Of a DNA stretch of 64,000 nucleotides, positions 1 to 6,226 are shown piece after piece. The notes under the pieces were generated by a model. It had not been told where the DNA came from. It saw only the letters and a program-made list of their open reading frames with translations, and searched no databases. How positions within the stretch are numbered: position 1 is the first letter of the stretch; the number at the start of each line of letters is the position of its first letter. Source of the DNA: Cnuella takakiae (GTDB lineage: Bacteria; Bacteroidota; Bacteroidia; Chitinophagales; Chitinophagaceae); contig NZ_MTFE01000010.1 of the NCBI RefSeq assembly GCF_001953305.1, positions 2,218,044 through 2,282,043 of the forward strand. The letters run 5' to 3'. Position numbers and translations under genes: made by a program.

Positions 1-117
1 TGGTTAAAGGATAAGCAAAGGCAGTATCGTAATAGTTGTAATTCTTGGCTGGTACGCAAAAAATGGCCAGTAGCATCCGCACTTGACAGGTACCTGTTGC
101 ACCCAGCCACAGCGCCG
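1..117 (-). CDS. Possible 5' end of an unidentified CDS, cut by the window edge
   Basis: A reading frame on the minus strand stays open from about 117 to the left edge. It begins near a TTG at 115-117, just after the stop codon of the next gene, or at an internal ATG at 64-66. The translation starts with a hydrophobic stretch (MSIAALWLGATGTC) that resembles a signal or lipoprotein segment, followed by a Tyr/Asn-rich stretch (AKNYNYYDTAFAYPL). I do not recognise the family. Only about 39 codons are visible, so the gene may not be real. Confidence 0.25.
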
Positions 118-123
118 CTATGC

Positions 124-693
124 TCAAAACAACTGGAACCCGTAATATCCTACAAGGGTAAATACAACACAACGGGTAAGTACACCCAAACAGCACCACA
201 GCACCAGCTTTTGTAAGGGTGCTTTAAAGCCCAATCCCACAGCGAGACTTGCCGGTGCGCCAACTGTTACTGTTCCCAAAAAGCCCAGGCCAATAATGCC
301 ATACTTTTCCCAGATGCGGTACACCAGGCCAGTTTTGGGTTTGGTGTTTTCTTTTTTGTTTTTACCAAAAAAGCGCCTGATGCGGTCGCCCAAAAAAGCA
401 ACAGCAAAAACACCGGCTAGTCCACCAACAAGGCTGGACAGAAATACCAACCAGGGGGAAAGTCCGAATGCAAACCCGGCAGGAATAGCCGCATAGATTT
501 CGAAACTGGCAAGGGAAGCAACAGTAAGGAGTTCAATCAGTATGGTCGTCTTCATAACAAGTGCGGCGAAACTAGGCGTAAACCGTCTCTGCACTTTGTT
601 AAACCTTGAGCTGGGTTTCGCTTCTTGCGCCACTTTTTTGCGGCGTATGGTAGCGTTGGGTGCAGTTTTGAAAACACCAAAAAAATTTATCAC
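124..693 (-). CDS. Small multi-pass membrane protein resembling the small multidrug export family
   Basis: This is a 189-residue protein if the GTG at 691-693 is used. An ATG at 553-555 would give a 143-residue protein beginning MKTTILIELL, which fits better with the membrane domain. Three to four hydrophobic segments follow, one containing FEIYAAIPAGFAFGLSPW, like the E-x-x-x-A-I-P signature of the small multidrug-export (COG2426-like) family. A basic linker (RIRRFFGKNKKENTKPK) separates two membrane blocks. The N-terminal 46 residues are basic and may be untranslated. The family assignment is from memory of the motif; a transport substrate cannot be named. A GTCTAC palindrome lies 35 bp upstream, but its associated hairpin and leader point the other way. 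Confidence 0.55.
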   Translation of the reverse strand: MINFFGVFKTAPNATIRRKKVAQEAKPSSRFNKVQRRFTPSFAALVMKTTILIELLTVASLASFEIYAAIPAGFAFGLSPWLVFLSSLVGGLAGVFAVAFLGDRIRRFFGKNKKENTKPKTGLVYRIWEKYGIIGLGFLGTVTVGAPASLAVGLGFKAPLQKLVLWCCLGVLTRCVVFTLVGYYGFQLF

Positions 694-727
694 ATAAAAT
701 TGCCGGAATGTAAATACTTCTATATTT

Positions 728-746
728 GTCTACATAATTAGTAGAC
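728..746. promoter_or_regulatory. Operator-like palindrome, copy 1 (GTCTAC-N7-GTAGAC)
   Basis: The arms GTCTAC and GTAGAC are separated by ATAATTA. A TAnnTTTG-type -7 box (TATATTTG, 721-728) abuts it, so transcription to the right would begin within the palindrome. The same arms recur at 2791-2809 and 10380-10398 and nowhere else I could find in intergenic DNA of the window. A dimeric repressor site overlapping the promoter is the simplest reading; the regulator is unknown. Confidence 0.55.
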
Positions 747-748
747 TA

Positions 749-771
749 ATCCTGTTAATCGCCGGCAGGAT
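749..771 (+). promoter_or_regulatory. Leader hairpin with conserved loop TTAATCGCCGG, copy 1
   Basis: The stem ATCCTG/CAGGAT (6 bp) closes an 11-nt loop TTAATCGCCGG. The same loop is closed by a different but equally complementary stem at 2824-2848 (CTTGCTG/CAGCAGG). Loop identity with covarying stem bases indicates RNA structure rather than a simple DNA repeat. It lies 3 bp after the palindrome and 25 bp before an ATGAAC start, as in copy 2. Confidence 0.6.
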
Positions 772-796
772 CACCTTTAACCACAAAAGAATTTAC

Positions 797-892
797 ATGA
801 ACGCAAAATTTATCATGCTGCCAATGCAGCAGGCGATGCGTGTGCAATGGGTCCAACCGTTTGCCAGCCTTATTCTCCATTCAAGAGCATAA
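797..892 (+). CDS. Possible leader peptide ORF, counterpart of the poly-Cys leader
   Basis: ATGAACGCA opens a 31-codon frame, placed after the conserved hairpin exactly as the poly-Cys leader ORF is at 2871. Its peptide begins MNAKFIMLPMQQAMRVQW and holds no cysteine, so it cannot sense cysteine in this frame. The overlapping frame from 801 to 1007 is open and very rich in Cys codons. Either the control has decayed, another residue is sensed, or the assembly has a frameshift. Confidence 0.3.
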   Translation: MNAKFIMLPMQQAMRVQWVQPFASLILHSRA

Positions 893-1117
893 TCATTTTA
901 ACCAGGACAGCATTCCTTTTTGTTGCGTAGCTATTGTTTACCGCAACAGTACAACGCTATGTTGCTGCAGGGAGAGCTATGTCCGTTTGGATCAAACACC
1001 CGCACCATGAAATCACCAACCCTTTTTATTTACCGCAATCACAGCTGGTGGGCACACCTGTTTCTTGCCGTGTACGACCTGCTGTTATTCCTGCGGAAGC
1101 ACTAATGCTATTCATAT

Positions 1118-1187
1118 AGCCACGTGGCCGAGTGGCAAGGCTGGGTATGCTGAACCTGTAACGACGGTTCGATTCCGTCCGTGGCGT
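1118..1187 (+). tRNA. tRNA-like gene or pseudo-tRNA, Cys-type body, anticodon loop reading GCT
   Basis: A cloverleaf can be drawn: 6-bp acceptor stem GCCACG/CGTGGC, D arm GCC-GAGTGGCAA-GGC, anticodon stem TGGGT/ACCTG with loop ATGCTGA (U33 present, anticodon GCU), variable loop TAAC, and a perfect T arm GACGG-TTCGATT-CCGTC. The D arm and short variable loop match bacterial tRNA-Cys, while GCU would read the Ser codon AGC; a real tRNA-Ser would have a long variable arm. Base 26 seems to be missing, the first acceptor pair is mismatched, and no CCA is encoded. It shares 20 of 21 bases of the D-arm region with the element at 2455. Confidence 0.5.
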
Positions 1188-1242
1188 CAAGCGTGGAGGC
1201 AAGTGCCTGCACCAAACCTTTATACACCCTATTGTATTGCAT

Positions 1243-2448
1243 ATGAACGAACGGTTATTGGCACTGGCCATTCCCTTGTTTTTATTTTTCATTTTATTGG
1301 AATATGCTGCTGCCCGTAGGCAAAAAAAGCAAACACACCAGTATGCCGAGTCCATTGCCAACCTTAATGTGGGCATTGCCGAAAGGGTAACGGATATGCT
1401 CACTACAGGTTCGTTTTATTTTTTGTTCGACTACCTGCACCGGCACTTTGCTGTATGGCATATTGAAGCCAATGTATGGACCTGGATACTGTTGTTCCTG
1501 GCTACTGATTTTGTATGGTACTGGTACCATCGTGCAGGCCACCGCATCAATATTTTCTGGAGCGTACATGTGGTACACCACCAGAGCGAAGATTTTAATT
1601 ATACAGTATCTACCCGGATTACCATACTCCAGGCCGTAGCCCGTGCACTGTTCTGGTCGGTGCTGCCGCTGGTGGGTTTCCCGGCGCATATGATCGCGGT
1701 ATTGCTCCTGGTGCATGGCGCCTATCCTTTCTTCACTCATACACAGGTAATAGGCAAACTGGGCTGGCTGGAATACATCATCGTCACGCCCTCGCACCAC
1801 CGCGTGCACCACAGCAGCAATCCCGAATACCTGGACAAGAACTATGGCGATATGCTGATCATCTGGGATAAGCTGTTCGGCACTTTTGCTTTGGAAAAAT
1901 CGGAACCCAGGTATGGGCTCACCACACCGCTGAACAGCTATAGTTTCCTGTGGCAACATTTTCATTTTATCCTTGAACTGGTCATCAGCTGGCGCAGGGC
2001 AGCAGGCTGGAAAGCAAAGCTCCGCGTGTTGTTTGGCAAACCGGATGACATTGATCCACGCATCCGGTTACTGCTGGAAAAGAAATTGTTGCGCAGAAAA
2101 GAACTACAGGTGCATAGCCCAACCCTGTTGCGTTTTGTGCTGGTGCAAACAGTTGCCACACTGGTACTGCTGTTTTGTACCATTTGGTTCCGTGAAAACC
2201 TGGCACCTTTCCAGGTAGGAGCGCTGGCTTTGCTGATGCTGCTCACCGTAGTGAATTCAGGTGCCATGCTCGAGCAAAGACAATGGGTATTTCACCTCGA
2301 TTATTTGCGGCTGGTACTGGCAGGCCTGCTCTTTTACACTTACCTGCCTCATGTAATGGCAGCTTATATCATCATCCTGTTACTCTCCCTGGTGCTGGCA
2401 AAATACCAGTCGATGCAACGCTGGTATTGCAATGCCCTGTATGGATAA
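1243..2448 (+). CDS. Membrane fatty acid hydroxylase / sterol desaturase superfamily protein
   Basis: This 401-residue integral membrane protein carries the di-iron histidine motifs of the fatty acid hydroxylase superfamily (PF04116 type): WYHRAGH, HVVHHQSEDFNYT and HRVHHSSNPEYLDKNYGD, the last with the typical GDMLIIWDKLFGTF continuation. The N-terminal half holds several membrane helices around the catalytic core, and a hydrophobic C-terminal domain (about 280-400) adds further helices. Such enzymes hydroxylate or desaturate lipid chains at the membrane using oxygen. The ATG at 1243 is preferred over a TTG two codons earlier. It lies between two tRNA-like genes on the same strand, 55 bp after the first and 6 bp before the second, an unusual context. 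The substrate cannot be inferred from the sequence. Confidence 0.85.
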   Translation: MNERLLALAIPLFLFFILLEYAAARRQKKQTHQYAESIANLNVGIAERVTDMLTTGSFYFLFDYLHRHFAVWHIEANVWTWILLFLATDFVWYWYHRAGHRINIFWSVHVVHHQSEDFNYTVSTRITILQAVARALFWSVLPLVGFPAHMIAVLLLVHGAYPFFTHTQVIGKLGWLEYIIVTPSHHRVHHSSNPEYLDKNYGDMLIIWDKLFGTFALEKSEPRYGLTTPLNSYSFLWQHFHFILELVISWRRAAGWKAKLRVLFGKPDDIDPRIRLLLEKKLLRRKELQVHSPTLLRFVLVQTVATLVLLFCTIWFRENLAPFQVGALALLMLLTVVNSGAMLEQRQWVFHLDYLRLVLAGLLFYTYLPHVMAAYIIILLLSLVLAKYQSMQRWYCNALYG

Positions 2449-2454
2449 AATTCT

Positions 2455-2528
2455 TGTCACGTGGCCGAGTGGCGAGGCAGAGGCCGGCAAAGCCTTCAAC
2501 GATGGTTCGAGTCCATCCGTGACTGCCA
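2455..2528 (+). tRNA. tRNA-Cys-like gene (GCA) with an aberrant position 33
   Basis: This 74-nt cloverleaf has a 6-bp acceptor GTCACG/CGTGAC with position 1 mismatched, D arm GCC-GAGTGGCGA-GGC, anticodon stem GAGGC/GCCTT with loop CGGCAAA (anticodon GCA, Cys), variable loop CAAC, T arm GATGG-TTCGAGT-CCATC and an encoded terminal CCA. The body is that of a bacterial tRNA-Cys, but the invariant U33 is G. It starts 6 bp after the hydroxylase stop codon. It could be a second, degenerate tRNA-Cys, a regulatory tRNA mimic or an unusual functional tRNA. Which of these holds is unresolved. Confidence 0.55.
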
Positions 2529-2640
2529 GATAATGAGCAACTGTTGGTTTTTGCGCCCTTTGTTTCTACAATGGGCATTTTTTTTTAAAGGATAAAAATT
2601 GTGCTTATTGATGTGGGCTTTTTTGCAGGACCATCAATAA

Positions 2641-2728
2641 GTATCGCAAAGTGCGCCAAGGTGGCGCAGAGCAACGCAAAGGTTATTCTTTGTGCTCTTT
2701 GCGTACCCTTCGTGTTCTTTGCGATACC
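2641..2728. repeat. Word-repeat hairpin built on CGCAAAG
   Basis: The left arm reiterates CGCAAAG-like words (GTATCGCAAAG, then AACGCAAAGG) and the right arm carries their complements (CTTTGCGTACC, CTTTGCGATAC), so the 88 bp can fold into one long imperfect hairpin. It sits between the tRNA-Cys-like gene and the susC leader. A single-arm relative occurs at 44396-44440 after rpoB, and a related CCACAAAGAC version at 59048-59127. Confidence 0.65.
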
Positions 2729-2790
2729 CAAAAATATTTTAGCTCACTTGCAAGAATTATTTGGTGTATCAAAATGCCTGTAGTTAATTT

Positions 2791-2809
2791 GTCTACAAAG
2801 TTTGTAGAC
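2791..2809. promoter_or_regulatory. Operator-like palindrome, copy 2, upstream of susC leader
   Basis: GTCTACAAAGTTTGTAGAC is a perfect 9-bp inverted repeat around one central base. An AAAGTTTG box, one mismatch from TAnnTTTG, lies inside it at 2797-2804, so binding here would block transcription of the leader. It is the most symmetrical of the three copies. Confidence 0.65.
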
Positions 2810-2823
2810 TAATTAGTTGCCCA

Positions 2824-2848
2824 CTTGCTGTTAATCGCCGGCAGCAGG
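2824..2848 (+). promoter_or_regulatory. Leader hairpin with conserved loop TTAATCGCCGG, copy 2
   Basis: A 7-bp stem (CTTGCTG/CAGCAGG with one G-U pair) closes the same 11-nt loop as at 749-771. It ends 22 bp before the leader-peptide ATG. The stem differs from copy 1 but stays paired, which is covariation. I cannot match it to a known riboswitch or leader class from memory. Confidence 0.6.
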
Positions 2849-2870
2849 CAAACCTTCAAAAACAAACCAA

Positions 2871-2948
2871 ATGAACACCCTTTACACATCAACCGCTATG
2901 GCGAGCACTTCTTTAATGACCCTGCGTGTCATGCGCTGCTGTTGCTGA
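2871..2948 (+). CDS. Leader peptide ending Arg-Cys-Cys-Cys-stop
   Basis: A 25-codon ORF begins ATG AAC ACC and ends with codons CGC TGC TGT TGC TGA, that is Arg-Cys-Cys-Cys at the extreme C-terminus (last residues LRVMRCCC). Poly-Cys tails placed directly before a stop are the hallmark of cysteine-sensing leader peptides: scarcity of Cys-tRNA would stall the ribosome on the last three codons. It is followed by a multi-helix RNA (2971-3065) and then susC. The upstream AT-rich, A-rich start context is normal for Bacteroidota, which do not need a Shine-Dalgarno. A cysteine-responsive attenuator for the SusC/SusD operon is inferred. Confidence 0.65.
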   Translation: MNTLYTSTAMASTSLMTLRVMRCCC

Positions 2949-2970
2949 TTTTCTCAACCCCTTTAATTAA

Positions 2971-3065
2971 AAACTGCTGATAAGCTGTACCGGCATTACG
3001 CCCTTACGGTAATGTCCTGTAGTACCCGGCAACGCGGTACTAAACAGGATGCTTATGCGCAGTTT
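2971..3065 (+). promoter_or_regulatory. Structured multi-helix RNA between the poly-Cys leader and susC
   Basis: An outer helix pairs AAACTGC (2971-2977) with GCAGTTT (3059-3065) and continues as ATAAGC/GCTTAT. Inside are two hairpins: CATTAC/GTAATG (2994-3014), and CCTGT-AGTACC paired with GGTACT-AA-ACAGG (3016-3048) with loop CGGCAACGC. A further hairpin (about 3091-3127, arms GCCGG/CCGGC) follows before the susC start. The outer helix begins 22 nt after the leader stop codon, so a stalled ribosome could interfere with it. No U-run terminator is visible; control may act on susC translation or through Rho. Folding was done by eye. Confidence 0.5.
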
Positions 3066-3147
3066 GTTTAACTGAATTCACTGGAAAAATGCCGGGGCGG
3101 ACAACCTGTGTCCTTACCGTCCACCGGCTGCATACAAAACCAAGATC

Positions 3148-6100
3148 ATGTATCATTTATCAAGTAGACTGCTGCTTTTTTCTTTGTTGTTGCTGTTGCA
3201 GGTCTTTGCTGTTGCGCAACAGAATGTAGGCTTGTCGGGCAAGGTGACCGATGCTGCAACCAAGCAGCCACTTGCCGGTGCCACCGTTCATATCAGGGGC
3301 ACCACTCACCAGGTGGTTACCAATGCTGATGGGCAATTCTTTTTTCAAACGGGCCAGCGCCTTCCGGTGACCTACGACATCAGTTATGTAGGTTACCAGC
3401 CCATTCAATTAAGAGCCACAACCGCGCAGGTGGAAGTATCGCTGCAATCAAACAGCGGCCAGTTGGGTGATGTTATTGTAACGGGTTATAGCACCCAGAA
3501 CCGCAAGTTCATTTCTGGCTCCATTGTGTCGGTGAGTGGCAATGCGCTCAAGGATATACCAGCTGCGGGTGTAAACCAACTGCTCCAGGGCAAGGCCACC
3601 GGCGTGCAGGTGATTGCCAACTCGGGTGTACCCGGTGGGGGTGTTACCTTCCGCATCCGCGGCAACAACTCCATTAATGCTTCGGTAGATCCCCTGTATA
3701 TCGTGGATGGCGTATTTATCTCCAACACGGATCCCATTCAAACCGGCCTGGGTAACCAACAGCAATCCAATCCCATTGCCGATATCAACCCCGCTGATAT
3801 CGAAAGCATACAGGTGCTGAAAGATGCCAATGCAACGGCCATCTATGGTTCGCTGGGTGCCAACGGCGTGGTGATCATTACCACCAAACGGGGCCGGCTG
3901 AATGCAAAGGCCAAGATCAGTTTTAATACCTACCAGGGCTGGTCGCAACCCATCAACAAGTTCAAGGTAACCACGGGCCCCCAAACGGCCCTGCTCACCA
4001 ACGAGTCAAGGATCAACACCGCCATTGATAATGGCCTGCCGCCCGGAAGCGTGGTACTGCCTTTTCCCAACCCCGATACCCTGCCTACCTACGACCGCTT
4101 CAGTGGCCTGTTCCGCACGGCCCGCACCAGCAACTACGAGCTATCGGCGCAGGGTGGTACCGAAAACAGTACCTACTATGTGGGCCTCGGTTATTTCAAA
4201 CAAGAGTCGGTGGTAAGACCATCGCAGTTTGAACGGTTGTCGGCGCGCCTCAACTACGACAACTATCTCACCCGCCAGTTGAAGGTGGGCACCAGTATCA
4301 ACCTGGCCCGTACACAGCGCAATCTTAGTGGCAGCGACAACAACCCGCAGGGCGTGATCAACTCGGCACTCTTCCCAAGGTCTTACCTGCCTATTTTTAA
4401 CCCGAATGGTACCTATGCCCGCTACGGCAGTTTCGACAATCACCTGGCCCTGATCGAAAACCTGAACAACGATGCCGTGGGCTGGCGCACCATCGGCAAC
4501 CTGTACGCAGAGTATACCTTTTTACCCGGGCTGAAACTGAAAAGCAGTTGGAGCATCGACAATACCAGCGAGTACGAGAACAACTACAACAATACCCTCA
4601 TCAGTGCAGGTATTGCCACCAATGGTTCGGCAGCTTCGTACGAAACCAAGAACCTGGTGCTTACCAACGAGCAGGTGCTGACTTATATCAAGTCGTTTGG
4701 CAAGGGCCGCAAGCACAACATCAATGCACTGGTGGGTAATACACTGAACACGGTGTTGTCGCAAAACACCACAGCTACCGGTTTCGGTTTTGCTTCCAAC
4801 GACCTCACGGCTGTTTCGGTAGCGGCCACCCGGTCCGGTTCATCGTCTAGGGCAGAATCGAAGCTGGTATCCTTCTTTGGAAAGGCCAGCTACACCTTCG
4901 ACAATAAGTATACGTTTGATGGCAGCCTCCGCGCCGATGCTTCCTCCAAGTTTGGCGTCAACAACCAGTGGGGCTATTTCCCTTCGGGTGGCGTAACCTG
5001 GCGTGCCAGCCAGGAGCCCTTTATCCAAAACCTCAACCTGTTTGATGAACTGAAGTTCCGTGCCAGTGCGGGCCTGTCGGGCAACCAGAACGGCATTGGA
5101 TCCTATGCTGCACAAGGCCTTTGGGCCTCCGGCGCCAACTACCTCGAGCAGCCCGGCACTGCGCCTTCGCAACTGGCCAATCCCAACCTTACCTGGGAGA
5201 GCACCCGCCAGGTGGATGTGGGGGTGGAGTTTGCCGTGCTGAAGAACCGGCTGAACGTGGTGCTGGATTTTTACGACAAATACACCTACGACCTCCTGCT
5301 GAACGTGCCGGTGCCAAACCGATCCGGTTTTGCATCCTACCTCCAGAACTATGGCGCCGTGCGCAACAAGGGAACGGAGCTGGCCATCAATACGGTGAAC
5401 GTGGAAACCAAAGATTTCCGCTGGACGACGGATTTCAATATTTCCTGGAACCGCAACCGCATTGAGAAGCTTGCGTCGGATATCGCGCAGGGTGCTTCGG
5501 GCCGCAATATTTCCATCCTGAAACAGGGCTACCCCGTGAACTCCTTCCAGCTGTACCGCCAGCTGTACGTGGATGCACAAACCGGCAATGCAGTGTATGA
5601 AGACGTAAACAAGGATGGCGGTATCACTTCCGCCGACCGGCAGATCGTGGGCAATGCCCTGCCCAACTACACCGGCGGGCTCACCAACAACCTTTCCTAC
5701 AAGGGTTTTGACTTCAACTTCTTCTGGTACTTCCAGCAGGGCAACAAGATCATGAACATGAATGATTTCTTCCTGGTGCATGGCGGCACCCAGGCCAATA
5801 TCGGTTTTGTGCCCCGCCAGTTGGAGCGCTGGCAAAAGCCCGGCGATGTAACGGATATCCCCAGGCTCACCACCTCAAGCCTCAACCCTTCGGTTAATGG
5901 CGGCCCTGCCAACAACTATGGCGGCAATGTGGCCAACCTGAGCTCAAGGTACCTGCGCGACGGTTCGTTCCTGCGGCTGAAAACGATCTCGCTGGGATAC
6001 AACCTGCCCACAGGTGTGGTGCAGAAAGCCCGGTTCAGCTCGGCAAGGGTTTATGTACAGGCCACCAACCTGCTCACCTTTACCAACTACAACGGGCTGG

Positions 6101-6207
6101 ACCCCGAGGTGAGCTCGCAGAGCAGCAACCAGAACACCGCCGGCTACGACTGGGCCACCGTACCCCAGCCTAAAACCATCCAGGCCGGTATCAATATCAG
6201 TTTCTAA
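3148..6207 (+). CDS. SusC/RagA-type TonB-dependent outer membrane transporter
   Basis: This 1019-residue protein has a signal peptide (to AQQ near residue 25), a carboxypeptidase-regulatory-like domain (about 28-105, GKVTDAATKQPLAGATVHI), a TonB plug domain (about 110-230, with FRIRGNNSINASVDPLYIVDGV) and a large beta-barrel ending in a C-terminal aromatic (ISF). These are the SusC features. It forms the energy-driven outer-membrane pore under the SusD lid encoded 19 bp downstream. SusC/D pairs import glycans, peptides or other oligomers; the substrate cannot be read here. The leader with its poly-Cys peptide and the sulfur-type oxygenase nearby suggest a sulfur-containing nutrient rather than a glycan, and no glycoside hydrolases are present. 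Confidence 0.95.
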   Translation: MYHLSSRLLLFSLLLLLQVFAVAQQNVGLSGKVTDAATKQPLAGATVHIRGTTHQVVTNADGQFFFQTGQRLPVTYDISYVGYQPIQLRATTAQVEVSLQSNSGQLGDVIVTGYSTQNRKFISGSIVSVSGNALKDIPAAGVNQLLQGKATGVQVIANSGVPGGGVTFRIRGNNSINASVDPLYIVDGVFISNTDPIQTGLGNQQQSNPIADINPADIESIQVLKDANATAIYGSLGANGVVIITTKRGRLNAKAKISFNTYQGWSQPINKFKVTTGPQTALLTNESRINTAIDNGLPPGSVVLPFPNPDTLPTYDRFSGLFRTARTSNYELSAQGGTENSTYYVGLGYFKQESVVRPSQFERLSARLNYDNYLTRQLKVGTSINLARTQRNLSGSDNNPQGVINSALFPRSYLPIFNPNGTYARYGSFDNHLALIENLNNDAVGWRTIGNLYAEYTFLPGLKLKSSWSIDNTSEYENNYNNTLISAGIATNGSAASYETKNLVLTNEQVLTYIKSFGKGRKHNINALVGNTLNTVLSQNTTATGFGFASNDLTAVSVAATRSGSSSRAESKLVSFFGKASYTFDNKYTFDGSLRADASSKFGVNNQWGYFPSGGVTWRASQEPFIQNLNLFDELKFRASAGLSGNQNGIGSYAAQGLWASGANYLEQPGTAPSQLANPNLTWESTRQVDVGVEFAVLKNRLNVVLDFYDKYTYDLLLNVPVPNRSGFASYLQNYGAVRNKGTELAINTVNVETKDFRWTTDFNISWNRNRIEKLASDIAQGASGRNISILKQGYPVNSFQLYRQLYVDAQTGNAVYEDVNKDGGITSADRQIVGNALPNYTGGLTNNLSYKGFDFNFFWYFQQGNKIMNMNDFFLVHGGTQANIGFVPRQLERWQKPGDVTDIPRLTTSSLNPSVNGGPANNYGGNVANLSSRYLRDGSFLRLKTISLGYNLPTGVVQKARFSSARVYVQATNLLTFTNYNGLDPEVSSQSSNQNTAGYDWATVPQPKTIQAGINISF

Positions 6208-6226
6208 CGCCAACACATAACCGATC

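Larger units (their letters stand above)
694..1117. other. Regulatory leader region without an assignable protein gene
   Basis: The 424 bp between the membrane-protein gene and the first tRNA-like gene hold, in order, a TATATTTG box (721-728), a 19-bp operator-like palindrome (728-746), a hairpin with a loop shared with the susC leader (749-771) and a possible leader ORF (797-892). A further small ORF at 1007-1105 would encode 32 residues beginning MKSPTLFIYRNHSWW; nothing supports its translation. The arrangement matches the leader at 2791-2948, so this is probably the 5' region of a transcript running right into the tRNA-like/hydroxylase unit. Confidence 0.4.

Noticed and set aside
1007-1105. 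A 32-codon ORF before the first tRNA-like gene
   Set aside because: No motif, no relation to neighbours, no start signal; could be real but cannot be supported.
2971-3065. The CCGGCAAC segment suggested a SAM-I riboswitch
   Set aside because: The other SAM-I core blocks are absent and the helix arrangement differs; a leader-peptide attenuator explains the region better.
3012-3071. A second small ORF (start MSCSTRQRG) inside the structured leader
   Set aside because: It lies within paired RNA helices, has one Cys codon and no start context; probably incidental.
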